DNA of 10,047 bases from an uncultured Clostridia bacterium (lineage in GTDB: Bacteria; Bacillota; Clostridia; Christensenellales; UBA1242), in contig CALVNU010000021.1 of NCBI GenBank assembly GCA_944349915.1, forward strand, positions 1 to 10,047, written 5' to 3'. The translations under genes were made by a program, and so were the position numbers. Within the stretch, counting starts at the first letter, position 1; each line of letters begins with the position of its first letter. Under the pieces are notes generated by a model. It worked only from the letters and a program-made list of their open reading frames with translations. It did no database searches and was not told where the DNA came from. Positions 1 to 6,897 of this stretch are shown here, in pieces.

Positions 1-80
1 ATATAAGATAAGGTATGATATATATTGCACTAATTAAGATATACAAAAAAACAACAGAAACAGGGTGGTAACAATTCAAA

Positions 81-1589
81 TTAATTGTTAGCGATTTTTT
101 GTGGCGGAATATATTTCACGCCATTATCTGGCAAAGTCATGCCCTCGGCAAGATTTTCGGTGCCTTCCACAATCACTCCCATTTGCGGTTGATAGTGGTC
201 ATGCCTAATTTCTTTGCTTTCAACAAGTTTGCCATCTTGATAATAATCAACATAGCCCTTGCTTTCATATCCTTGTTTTGGATATTTAAGTCTATAGTAT
301 TCGCCTTTGTATAAAACATAGTTTGAATACTTTCCATCTTTATCGGATATAATTTTGTCGCCATTATGTGGTAAGATTTTAATTAGTTCAGAGCGAGTTT
401 TAATTTCTTCACCGTCGGCAAATTTTTTGCCATAAATTTCAACAGTTGCATTTTGTTCGTTAGTGGTTGTCTTGATAAAAATAGGGCTGTCTAGATTGTT
501 TTTAAACACAAGGTCGGCGTAACCTTCGCTAACCATAGCGTCAAATGACAGTGGAACATAAGATGCTGGCAATGAGTGATGGAACGCGCTTAAAACTTCT
601 ATGTCCGCAAGCAAAAGTGCGTTATAAAGAGTGGTGGAAGCCTGGCACACACCGCCACCTGTGCCAGAAACATAATTGCCGTCTATAATAATGTTGGCAT
701 TTTGATATCCATTTTCTTTTGTTCTTGGGCCAGTCGTTTGATTAAAAGAAACTGTTTCGCCAGGAAGAACGGTCATTCCATTAAAACTTGCTAGCGCTTT
801 TTTGATATTGCTTTTGCGCTTTGCCGAACTTGTGGCATAACTTGTTGAAAATGCGCTTCTTTTACCAATTTGTTTTAACAATTCTTCATTATCTGTGCTA
901 GGAACAACTTCTGCAAGAGGAATTTCAATTATTTTTTGACTTTTTTGAGCAATTGCCTTGTCGATTTCACTTTCAAGTTCATCCCTATTGACAACATATC
1001 CAACTGCGCCTTTATCAATAGAAAACATTTGAGCACTGTCTGGGTTAAAAATAATCTGTGAGGAACTTGCCTTGCTTTCAACTTCTTGACAAATTTGATT
1101 TATTTTGTCTTCCATGCCTCCAAATAGGTCATTGTAGGGCAGAAAAACATTTAATCCTTCATTTTTAATTTGTTTTTCTTTTTTCTTCTTGTCAAATATG
1201 TTGCCATCTCTTCCAATTGCAAGCGTTTTTTCAAGCGTACTATCAATGTTTCCCACATATTCAAAATCTTTTCCATCAAGTTGCCAAGTTCGCTGTCCAC
1301 TTTGAAGAGTTATTGTTGTGTTTGCCATGTCTTTTACAAGGGTAGAAGACACAACTTGAGAAGCCTCATCTTTTGTAAGTCCAGAAATGTCTATACCATT
1401 AATTGAAGTGTTTTGATAGTAAGTTGTTGTTTCGCCTATGGGGTCGCCAAAAAATAATTGACAAAAAACAAGCAAGCCTACAGCAATAATTGCAACAACT
1501 GCAAGCCAAATTATAGAAGATTTTTTGCTTTTTCTTGCCACTGTTGTGGTTTGATTTGTTGAAGTTTGATTTTTTTTATTTTTTTTCAC
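81..1589 (-). CDS. VanW/YoaR-family membrane-anchored cell-wall protein
   Basis: The 502-residue protein has a basic N-terminus (1-24), one membrane helix (about 25-45) and a long extracellular part, so it is probably anchored with its bulk outside the cell. Residues about 60-230 resemble the putative peptidoglycan-binding segments that precede VanW domains. The VanW domain spans about 246-388: it starts near FSTSY (247-251), includes PGETVSFN (276-283) and the signature GTGGGVCQ (309-316), and ends in a LVFKNN-type strand. The tail (about 390-475) looks like a G5-type beta domain. The start is GTG (1587-1589 on the plus strand) and is well supported by an AAGGAG Shine-Dalgarno at 1598-1603, eight bases upstream. 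VanW is named after a vancomycin-resistance cluster gene of unknown activity. No van resistance genes are nearby, so a general cell-wall role is more likely than resistance. It is divergent from the VTT gene. Confidence 0.9.
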   Translation of the reverse strand: MKKNKKNQTSTNQTTTVARKSKKSSIIWLAVVAIIAVGLLVFCQLFFGDPIGETTTYYQNTSINGIDISGLTKDEASQVVSSTLVKDMANTTITLQSGQRTWQLDGKDFEYVGNIDSTLEKTLAIGRDGNIFDKKKKEKQIKNEGLNVFLPYNDLFGGMEDKINQICQEVESKASSSQIIFNPDSAQMFSIDKGAVGYVVNRDELESEIDKAIAQKSQKIIEIPLAEVVPSTDNEELLKQIGKRSAFSTSYATSSAKRKSNIKKALASFNGMTVLPGETVSFNQTTGPRTKENGYQNANIIIDGNYVSGTGGGVCQASTTLYNALLLADIEVLSAFHHSLPASYVPLSFDAMVSEGYADLVFKNNLDSPIFIKTTTNEQNATVEIYGKKFADGEEIKTRSELIKILPHNGDKIISDKDGKYSNYVLYKGEYYRLKYPKQGYESKGYVDYYQDGKLVESKEIRHDHYQPQMGVIVEGTENLAEGMTLPDNGVKYIPPQKIANN

Positions 1590-1613
1590 AAAAATCTCTC
1601 CTTTTTGCTATTA

Positions 1614-1630
1614 TTTGTTTAAAAAACAAA
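1614..1630. repeat. Short inverted repeat in the divergent vanW/VTT intergenic region
   Basis: TTTGTTT (1614-1620) and AAACAAA (1624-1630) are a perfect 7-bp inverted repeat with a 3-bp centre, lying between the two divergent genes. It could be an operator, but the composition is so AT-rich that chance is a fair explanation. No convincing -35/-10 pair was found for either gene in 1590-1683. Confidence 0.2.
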
Positions 1631-1683
1631 AATATGCTTAAAACATTAGAATATATTTAAACAAAGAAAAGCATGATAAGATT

Positions 1684-2391
1684 ATGAGCAAAAAAAGAAA
1701 AACAATTTTAAAAATTTTGCTTGTGGCATTTCTTTTATGTCTATTTTTTGGCGCGATTTTTATTATTTTATACTTCACAGGTTGGTGGGAAAAGTTAAAT
1801 TCTGTTGACAAACTAAAAAGGGCAATCCTTGACCTCGGAATTTATGGTAGAGTGTTTTTTGTGTTTTTACAGGTTGTTCAAGTTGCCTTTTTACCAATAC
1901 CTTCTCCGCTTATTGTGCTTGTTGGCTCACTTATTTATGGGCCATTTCAATCTTCTCTTCTTTCGCTTGCCGGCATTTTGCTTGGAAGTGCAATCGCATT
2001 TTTTATAGGCAGGGTGTTTGGTAAAAAAGTTGTTGCTTTTATGGTTGGAAAAGACAATGAGCAAAAATGGTCGGAATTTTTGAGCAATGCAAAATATAGT
2101 TTTGTGCTTATGATGCTTCTGCCACTTTTTCCAGATGATATTTTGTGCATGGTTGCAGGGCTCACAGACATGAGTTGGACTTTTTTTATGGTTACACAAC
2201 TGTTTACACGAACAATAGGTGTGTTTGTTATGAGTTATTTGGGCGGGGGTGAAATAATTCCCTATCACGGCTGGGGGCTGTATGTATGGTTTGCTCTTAT
2301 TGTGTTTTCTGCTATAGCAATATATTTGACAACAAAATATAACAAGCAAATTGAATCTTTTATATATAAACTTTTTAAAAGAAAAAATTGA
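1684..2391 (+). CDS. TVP38/TMEM64-family (VTT domain) membrane protein
   Basis: The 235-residue polytopic membrane protein belongs to the DedA-related TVP38/TMEM64 family. Residues 8-32 form the first helix. The VTT core is about 66-190 and contains the first re-entrant-type segment FLPIPSPLIVLVGSLIYG (69-86), a glycine-rich helix ending in FIGRVFGK (107-114), and the family motif FPDD with a following Cys and AG (149-159). A last helix lies at about 198-217, and the C-terminus is basic. Bacterial members are proposed to act in lipid scrambling or transport and membrane homeostasis, but no substrate can be read from this sequence. There is no good Shine-Dalgarno before the ATG; the nearby ATG at 1673 is immediately out of frame and stopped, so 1684 is kept. 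It converges with the LysM-like frame, and its stop codon lies in a 16-bp palindrome (2389-2404). Confidence 0.88.
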   Translation: MSKKRKTILKILLVAFLLCLFFGAIFIILYFTGWWEKLNSVDKLKRAILDLGIYGRVFFVFLQVVQVAFLPIPSPLIVLVGSLIYGPFQSSLLSLAGILLGSAIAFFIGRVFGKKVVAFMVGKDNEQKWSEFLSNAKYSFVLMMLLPLFPDDILCMVAGLTDMSWTFFMVTQLFTRTIGVFVMSYLGGGEIIPYHGWGLYVWFALIVFSAIAIYLTTKYNKQIESFIYKLFKRKN

Positions 2392-2430
2392 ATTTTAAAA
2401 TTCATCTAGCATTATATAAACTTCAACTTT

Positions 2431-2508
2431 TCGCTCTTCAACTTTTATTTGCCCAGAAATAAAATTCGGTCTTCGCTCTTCAACTTTTATTTGCCCAGAA
2501 ACAAAATT
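2431..2508. repeat. 42-bp tandem duplication (two copies)
   Basis: Positions 2431-2466 and 2473-2508 match at 35 of 36 bases (the one difference is T2460 versus C2502), with a repeat period of 42 bp. Each copy starts TCGCTCTTCAACTTTT and ends AAAATT. A third, shorter piece, CTTCAACTTTT, is at 2421-2431. The period is a multiple of three, so on the minus strand it would add 14 residues without shifting frame. It covers the 3' end of the LysM-like reading frame. Confidence 0.85.
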
Positions 2509-2645
2509 TTATTTTCTTTAATATCTTTTGGCAAAGTTTCATTTAAAATTAAAATGCCAGTTGAATTTTTGCCAGAAAGAGTGGCAATATCGTTTATGGT
2601 TTGCTCTTTTTTTACTTGGATAAAAATGTTATAACTTTTTTTCAT
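2487..2645 (-). CDS. Small LysM-like protein, probably truncated by a frameshift
   Basis: This 52-codon frame begins at an ATG (2643-2645 on the plus strand) with a good AAGG Shine-Dalgarno at 2651-2654, five bases upstream. The product reads MKKSYNIFIQVKKEQTINDI and continues with IATLSGKNSTGILILN and LPKDIKENKI. This follows the LysM pattern (hydrophobic strand, E/D-Q/T-hydrophobic-xx-IA helix, a conserved Asn, then a final helix), although it is diverged. The frame ends at 2487-2489. One added base in the AAAATTTT run near 2503-2510 would instead give KIFVSGQIKVEER, the usual LysM ending GQxLxV, and stay open to a stop at 2395-2397, making about 83 residues. So this is either a broken gene or an assembly error in a homopolymer. 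It is divergent from the flippase gene. LysM domains bind N-acetylglucosamine in peptidoglycan; no signal peptide is visible, so a spore-coat or cytosolic location remains open. Confidence 0.55.
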   Translation of the reverse strand: MKKSYNIFIQVKKEQTINDIATLSGKNSTGILILNETLPKDIKENKILFLGK

Positions 2646-2682
2646 AAACACCTTCAAATAATATTTTGAGATTTTCTTTAAT

Positions 2683-2688
2683 ATTATA
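2683..2688 (-). promoter_or_regulatory. Possible -10 element for the LysM-like gene
   Basis: The minus strand reads TATAAT (2688 down to 2683), a perfect -10 hexamer that would give a leader of about 30 nt before the ATG at 2645. No good -35 box is present at the expected distance. The same AT-rich bases read TATTAT on the plus strand (2682-2687) and could serve the flippase gene instead. Confidence 0.3.
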
Positions 2689-2702
2689 TGAAAAGAGGTG
2701 TT

Positions 2703-4250
2703 ATGAAATCACTTTTTAAAACGGTTGCACTTATAACAGCATTTTCTGTCATCACAAGAGTGGTCGGCTTTTTCTTTAGGATATATCTTTCTCGCGTTGT
2801 TGGTGCGGAGGCTCTGGGAATTTATCAAGTTGCATTTTCAATTTTTATGGTGCTTATGACTTTTATCTCTAGTGGTCTACCGTTAATCATCTCACGCATG
2901 GGCTCAACTTTTTCAATTTCAAAACAGCACAAAAAAGAAGGCTCGCTTGTTTCAACGGCTCTTTTGTATGCCTTGACTCTTGCAATAGTGCTATGCCTTG
3001 TTATGCTTGTCTTTAAAAATGTTTTTGCCCTTCTGTTTACCGATGAAAGATGTTTGCAAATTTTGATAATTTTGCTTCCAAGTTTGATTTTTTCTGCAGT
3101 TTATTCTGTTTTTCGCGGTGCAATGTGGGGGAAAGATAACTATTTTGCTTTGTGCGCAAGTGAACTTTATGAACAGATTGTAAGAATTCTTGTTTGTGTG
3201 ATTTTGTTTGCAAATGCAACATCTGCTATCGAAAATGCTTTCAATGTTGCCTATTCGCTCAATATTGCCTGCTTGTTTTCTATGCTTTTGGTTATTGTTC
3301 TCTTTTTCTTTTATGGCGGAACACTTTCCAGACCAAGCAAACAGATTTTTAAACCACTTTTCAAGCAGTCAACACCGATAACTGGAATTAGAGTGGCTGG
3401 AAGTTTTATTCAACCTTTGGTGGCATTAATTTTGCCTGCCAGACTTACAAGCATTGGATACACATCATCTCAAGCGCTTAGTCTTTATGGAGTTGCCGTT
3501 GGAATGACAATGCCTCTTTTGTTTGTTCCGACCACAATAATCGGGTCTCTTTCCACCGCGCTTATACCGGACATGTCAAAAGCAATGGCGCAAAACGATC
3601 AAACACATATAGAAAACAGGGTGCGCTCATCTATAATTTTCTCACTATTTATTTCATCATTGTTTGTGCCAGCCTATCTTGGCATGGGCGAACTTGCAGG
3701 GGTTTTTCTTTATGATAACCTTACCAGCGGAACGCTTTTGCAAGCATCCAGTTTTGTTTTGTTACCACTTGGGCTAACAAACATCACATCTTCACTTTTA
3801 AACTCGCTTGGGCTTGAGGTTAAGTCTTTTAAAAATTTTATTTGTGGCACAATTGTCATGTTTGTTGCAATCACATTTTTGCCGTCCATTGTTGGAATAA
3901 ATGCATTTATTTGGGGAATGGGGGCAAGTTATCTTGTTACAGCGGTTTTAAATGTTGTTATGCTTAAAAAGAAAACGGGCATAAAACTTCATCTTTTAAA
4001 AACCATATCGTTACTTGTTTTGGCAATTTTGCCAAGTGGGGCATTGACTGGTTTTGTTGTTGGCATTGCAGGACATTTCCTGCCACTATTTTTTACGCTT
4101 GTGTTGGGCGGAGGTGTTAGCGTTGTTTCCTTTGTTTTGCTCTGCGGAGTTTTTGGACTTATAGACATCAAAGCGGTGATTGTAAAAGGCAAAGACTATG
4201 CCAGCAAAATCAAGTTTAAGAAAAGAAATAGAAAACAAAACAATGCTTAA
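2703..4250 (+). CDS. SpoVB-like polysaccharide/lipid-linked sugar flippase (MOP superfamily)
   Basis: The protein is about 515 residues and almost wholly hydrophobic, with about 14 predicted membrane helices and a basic cytosolic tail rich in Lys and Arg. The opening SVITRVVGFFFRIYLSRVVG followed by AEALGIYQ and SSGLPLIISR is typical of stage V sporulation protein B and its vegetative relatives in the MOP (MATE/MurJ/Wzx) superfamily. These proteins flip lipid-linked saccharides across the membrane; SpoVB itself is needed for spore cortex synthesis. Which substrate this copy moves cannot be told, so no symbol is given. Two starts are possible: ATG 2688 opens a frame of 520 residues, but AGAGG (2694-2698) lies inside it and is well placed for ATG 2703, whose product MKSLFKTVALITAF begins the way the family usually does. 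I prefer 2703. The yetF-like gene follows after 110 bp. Confidence 0.88.
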   Translation: MKSLFKTVALITAFSVITRVVGFFFRIYLSRVVGAEALGIYQVAFSIFMVLMTFISSGLPLIISRMGSTFSISKQHKKEGSLVSTALLYALTLAIVLCLVMLVFKNVFALLFTDERCLQILIILLPSLIFSAVYSVFRGAMWGKDNYFALCASELYEQIVRILVCVILFANATSAIENAFNVAYSLNIACLFSMLLVIVLFFFYGGTLSRPSKQIFKPLFKQSTPITGIRVAGSFIQPLVALILPARLTSIGYTSSQALSLYGVAVGMTMPLLFVPTTIIGSLSTALIPDMSKAMAQNDQTHIENRVRSSIIFSLFISSLFVPAYLGMGELAGVFLYDNLTSGTLLQASSFVLLPLGLTNITSSLLNSLGLEVKSFKNFICGTIVMFVAITFLPSIVGINAFIWGMGASYLVTAVLNVVMLKKKTGIKLHLLKTISLLVLAILPSGALTGFVVGIAGHFLPLFFTLVLGGGVSVVSFVLLCGVFGLIDIKAVIVKGKDYASKIKFKKRNRKQNNA

Positions 4251-4277
4251 AAATTTTAAAAATATCAAAAAATATAT

Positions 4278-4326
4278 AAAAAATATGTAAAAAATAGTGA
4301 AAAACATTAAAAAATATGTAAAAAAT
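4278..4326. repeat. 18-bp direct repeat in an A-rich spacer
   Basis: AAAAAATATGTAAAAAAT occurs at 4278-4295 and again at 4309-4326, 31 bp apart, inside the 110-bp spacer between the flippase gene and the yetF-like gene. The spacer is nearly all A and T with phased A-tracts on the plus strand, which could bend DNA upstream of the next gene. There is no GC-rich hairpin, so no terminator is visible here. Confidence 0.6.
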
Positions 4327-4360
4327 CTGTATTTTTTATAAAATAGCAAATAATAAAGGC

Positions 4361-5083
4361 ATGGTTACAATTGTTATTCGTTCAATTCTTATCTATTGTA
4401 TTGTGCTTTTAGTGTTTAGGCTTATGGGCAAAAGGCAAATTGCGCAAATGCAACCTTTTGAACTTGTTTTAACACTTATCATTGCCGACCTTGCAACCAT
4501 TCCTATGGCAGAAATTTCAATTCCAGTTTTGCATGGCATCGTGCCTCTTCTCACACTTGTCGTGTTACATTTTGTCTTGACAATCATAACACGATTGTCG
4601 GTGCACATGAGCAGTTTTTTGTCTGGGAAACCTGTTATTCTTATCAATCCAAACGGCATTGATTATAGCGCCATGAAAAAACTCAATATGACTATTGATG
4701 ATATTTTTGCATCTTTGCGAGAAAAAGGGTATTTTTCGGTAGGGCAAATCCAATATGCGATTGTTGAGACAAATGGCAAAATTTCTATTCTCCCAAAAGC
4801 AGAATACGCTCCTGTAACTTGTCAAGATTTAAACAAGCAGGTTGAAGAAAGTTTTGTTCCTATCACGCTTGTAAGTGAAGGCAAAATTTTAAAAGAAAAT
4901 GTTGCGCTTGCCCTGCTTGATGAAAAAAAAGTGGAAAAAATGGTAAAAGAATTGTCTGGCGCAAAAGTTAAAGATGTGCTTGTGTTGACAATCGAACAAT
5001 CAGGAAAGGGTTATATTCAACTTAAAAAGGACAAAGGGAAAATTTTTGAGCAGTCGCCTTTGAAAAAAGTGGAGGGCGCATGA
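4361..5083 (+). CDS. YetF/DUF421-family membrane protein
   Basis: This 240-residue protein has three N-terminal membrane helices (about 4-21, 34-50 and 57-80) and a cytosolic alpha/beta domain. The family marker MGKRQIAQMQPFELVLTLII (22-41), then ADLATIPMA, and the start of the soluble domain GKPVILINPNGIDY (89-102) with LREKGYFSVGQIQYAIVETNG (119-139) match DUF421 proteins such as Bacillus YetF. YetF-type proteins are linked to spore germination membrane complexes and to metal or stress responses in some species, but their molecular activity is unsettled. An AAAGG sits only one base before the ATG, too close to act as a normal Shine-Dalgarno. A TATAAA (4337-4342) could be a -10 box, without a good -35. 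Its stop overlaps the next start (ATGA, 5080-5083), so the two genes are translationally coupled. Confidence 0.9.
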   Translation: MVTIVIRSILIYCIVLLVFRLMGKRQIAQMQPFELVLTLIIADLATIPMAEISIPVLHGIVPLLTLVVLHFVLTIITRLSVHMSSFLSGKPVILINPNGIDYSAMKKLNMTIDDIFASLREKGYFSVGQIQYAIVETNGKISILPKAEYAPVTCQDLNKQVEESFVPITLVSEGKILKENVALALLDEKKVEKMVKELSGAKVKDVLVLTIEQSGKGYIQLKKDKGKIFEQSPLKKVEGA

Positions 5084-5475
5084 AATTATTTCATTATTTA
5101 AACTTTTTTATCATATTTCTTCTTCTTGTGGCTGTTTGTGTGGTGGAAGAAGTTTTGGTTTCTTCTTCATTAACCAAAGTGCAGGATAGTTGTTATCAAA
5201 TTGAAAATTATATTTTAGACAAAGAAAGTTTAAAACAAACAGATATTGTTCTTATGGTTGATAATCTTGAATATGACTGGATACAAAACGAAGGCAAACT
5301 TTGTTATCTTGTCAACCATATTTCTATCAAAGAAATAAGTTATGAAATTTCACACTTAAAGTCATATATTGCAAGTGATGATATAGATGCTTTTAAAATG
5401 TCGTTAGACTCAATAAAAATGTATTGCCATAGTTATTTGCATTTTATGGGAGCAAATGTGCATAATATTTTGTAA
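5080..5475 (+). CDS. DUF4363-family small membrane protein
   Basis: The product is 131 residues: one N-terminal membrane helix (about 8-27) followed by a predicted all-helical domain. The pattern EYDWIQNEGKLCYLVNH with a following IKEISYEI resembles DUF4363 proteins, which carry a conserved Trp and a His in this arrangement and are frequent partners of DUF421 genes in Clostridia. The start is fixed by GGAGG (5071-5075) four bases upstream and by the ATGA overlap with the yetF-like gene. With a single anchor, the helical domain is probably extracytoplasmic and may partner the DUF421 protein; this is inferred from gene coupling, as no biochemical role is known. After it come the cloverleaf element and the terminator. 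Confidence 0.8.
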   Translation: MKLFHYLNFFIIFLLLVAVCVVEEVLVSSSLTKVQDSCYQIENYILDKESLKQTDIVLMVDNLEYDWIQNEGKLCYLVNHISIKEISYEISHLKSYIASDDIDAFKMSLDSIKMYCHSYLHFMGANVHNIL

Positions 5476-5478
5476 ACG

Positions 5479-5554
5479 GGTGATGGTAAAAATTTTATTG
5501 TCATAAAATTTTTCAAATTCTTACGAATTTGCATGCTGTCGCATATCCATCACC
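5479..5554. other. 76-nt cloverleaf-forming element (structured RNA or mobile palindromic repeat)
   Basis: The ends GGTGATGG (5479-5486) and CCATCACC (5547-5554) pair perfectly. Inside are three hairpins: an 11-bp stem AAAAATTTTAT/ATAAAATTTTT (5488-5498 with 5503-5513, loop TGTC); a 7-bp stem CAAATTC/GAATTTG (5514-5520 with 5525-5531, loop TTAC); and a 4-bp stem ATGC/GCAT (5533-5536 with 5541-5544, loop TGTC). Nearly every base is paired, and adjacent stems have zero to two unpaired bases between them. It is not a tRNA: there is no anticodon loop or T-loop sequence. Read on the minus strand, the loops become GACA, GTAA and GACA (GNNA type), which are stable in RNA. It starts three bases after the DUF4363 stop codon, between convergent genes. 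Confidence 0.6.
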
Positions 5555-5617
5555 GCTTTAATTAATACCAGATTTATATGGTTTTGGATTTTAAAGTTTT
5601 TTAAATTTTGTTTAATA

Positions 5618-5648
5618 AAAAAGTTTGGCATATTTAGCCAAACTTTTT
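5618..5648. terminator. Bidirectional rho-independent terminator
   Basis: AAAAAGTTTGGC (5618-5629) pairs perfectly with GCCAAACTTTTT (5637-5648) around a 7-nt loop. The GC-rich inner half followed by T-runs on both strands suits termination of both the plus-strand yetF/DUF4363 unit and the minus-strand surface-protein gene, which converge here. Confidence 0.9.
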
Positions 5649-5680
5649 CTAACTTTAAACTGTAAAATCAAATTGAAAAA

Positions 5681-6760
5681 TTACCAAACTTTTTCTTTTT
5701 TAACGGTTATAATAATAACAACAATCACAATAACAAGAACAGCCGCCGCAATGCCAACAATAATCCAAATAACAGTTTGAGGTTCTATCACTTCGCCAGT
5801 TATAACATCAAGTTCATTTGATTTAAGGGCGACATTGTTATAACTATCTTCATACACAACATAAACCGTCCAGTTGCCAGAATGGTTGTTATCATCAAAA
5901 TAGAATGTTTCGCCTGTTCGGTCTACAGCATTAGAGTCATACAGCCATTTGCCATATTCAATAAATTCTTCTTTTGTTGTGTCGGTTTGCGTAAGCACAT
6001 ATTTATTGTCGGAATAATCGGTTCCATATACATACCAAACAAAGCAGTCTTTATTTACATATTTATAAGTTGTGTCAATTTCATTTATTGTAAAATTGTA
6101 TGCATTGTGCCCTGAAGAAGTTGCACTGGCAATGGAGGAGGAAATTTCTATAACGGTGCCTGTCTCTAGATGGTCCGGTTCACCATAATATGTGGCTGAA
6201 GTTGATTGTGCACCGTTAATATTTATGGTAAATTGATAAGCACCCCAGCCTTTAGTAGTAACGGTTTCTTCAACAGGAGTTCCATTTTCAAGAGTGGTTA
6301 CTTCTGTTGTAAGAAAATCGTCAATTTTAAAAGTGTATGATGGCAAGGTTGTATAGTCATCGCTTGTAGCAGAAAAAACATTTTCAAAAGCAACCACATC
6401 GTCATTGTTTGGGTCTGAACCAGGGTAGCCTGCATAATATTCTATGCTATATGTGATGGTATAGTCATTTGTTGCTGCTTTTGGAGGCTCTTGTCCACTT
6501 GGCAGAGCAGTGTGGTCAAAAGAAATTGTGAAAGACTCAAGGTTTCTCCAAAGATATATAGGGTTGCCATCATTTGAGTTTTCTCCTAAAGTTGCGCCTT
6601 TGCGCGCATTTGCCACAACTTTAATTGTTCCAGCAAGTGAATTGTTATCAACCGCTTGTGGTGCAAAAGAAGGAAAACTTGACAGCAAAAAAAGACCTAG
6701 TGTCAATATAATTGTTAAAATGATAAAGAAAATATTTCTGGTGGTATTTGCTTTTTTCAT
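5681..6760 (-). CDS. Exported protein of unknown function with a C-terminal membrane anchor
   Basis: I do not recognise a family. The 359-residue product begins with a basic stretch and a hydrophobic segment (about 9-29) that could be a signal peptide or anchor, followed by SFAPQA, a plausible cleavage region. Residues about 45-325 are rich in Thr, Ser, Asn, Asp and Tyr, poor in Lys, contain a single Cys (239), and alternate hydrophobic and polar residues as in extracellular beta-sandwich (Ig-like) domains; the last strand-like stretch is WTVYVVYEDSYNNVALKS (297-314). A helix at 329-352 followed by KKEKVW forms a stop-transfer anchor, placing the middle domain outside. The start has AAAGGAG (6768-6774) seven bases upstream. 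It stands alone between a terminator and a divergent gene. The fold is an inference from composition. Confidence 0.75.
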   Translation of the reverse strand: MKKANTTRNIFFIILTIILTLGLFLLSSFPSFAPQAVDNNSLAGTIKVVANARKGATLGENSNDGNPIYLWRNLESFTISFDHTALPSGQEPPKAATNDYTITYSIEYYAGYPGSDPNNDDVVAFENVFSATSDDYTTLPSYTFKIDDFLTTEVTTLENGTPVEETVTTKGWGAYQFTININGAQSTSATYYGEPDHLETGTVIEISSSIASATSSGHNAYNFTINEIDTTYKYVNKDCFVWYVYGTDYSDNKYVLTQTDTTKEEFIEYGKWLYDSNAVDRTGETFYFDDNNHSGNWTVYVVYEDSYNNVALKSNELDVITGEVIEPQTVIWIIVGIAAAVLVIVIVVIIITVKKEKVW

Positions 6761-6780
6761 GATTTAACTCCTTTGACAGT

Positions 6781-6789
6781 ATTTTAACA
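6781..6789 (-). promoter_or_regulatory. Possible extended -10 promoter of the surface-protein gene
   Basis: On the minus strand the bases read TGTTAAAAT, an extended -10 (TG, one base, TAAAAT), with no good -35. It would start transcription about at the AAAGGAG of the gene, leaving a leader of about 14 nt. A perfect TATAAT also lies at 6806-6801 on the same strand and is an alternative. Confidence 0.35.
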
Positions 6790-6862
6790 CAAAACAATTA
6801 ATTATAAAAACATTTTGCGCAAGTTTATAAATTTTTTTTAAAATTTTTGTTTTTAAAATAAG

Positions 6863-6891
6863 TTGACAAAATTTTATATAAAAATTATACT
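6863..6891 (+). promoter_or_regulatory. Near-consensus vegetative sigma-factor promoter giving a leaderless mRNA
   Basis: TTGACA (6863-6868, perfect -35) and TATACT (6886-6891, five of six for -10) are separated by exactly 17 bp. Counting the usual six bases after the -10 places +1 at 6898, which is the A of the ATG of the GlmU-like gene. No Shine-Dalgarno lies between the promoter and that ATG. Confidence 0.8.
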
Positions 6892-6897
6892 TAAATT

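Noticed and set aside
69..90. Inverted repeat TAACAATT/AATTGTTA at the end of the vanW-like gene, considered as a terminator
   Set aside because: The 8-bp stem is AT-only apart from one GC pair, overlaps the stop codon and is not followed by a T-run on the minus strand.
81..1589. Vancomycin-resistance locus because of the VanW-type protein
   Set aside because: No vanA, vanH, vanX, vanS or vanR-like genes are nearby, and VanW-domain proteins are common in non-resistant Clostridia.
2389..2404. Perfect 16-bp palindrome TGAATTTTAAAATTCA at the end of the VTT gene
   Set aside because: It is almost all A and T, has no loop, and is too weak for a terminator. It contains the stop codons of the VTT gene and of the restored LysM-like frame.
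2449..2634. Plus-strand reading frame of 61 residues
   Set aside because: It lies antisense to the LysM-like frame, has no ribosome site, and its repeated LPRNKI sequence comes only from the 42-bp duplication.
5479..5554. tRNA gene
   Set aside because: The length and cloverleaf shape fit, but the loops have four bases, there is no anticodon loop, no TTC-type T-loop, and the outer stem has 8 bp.
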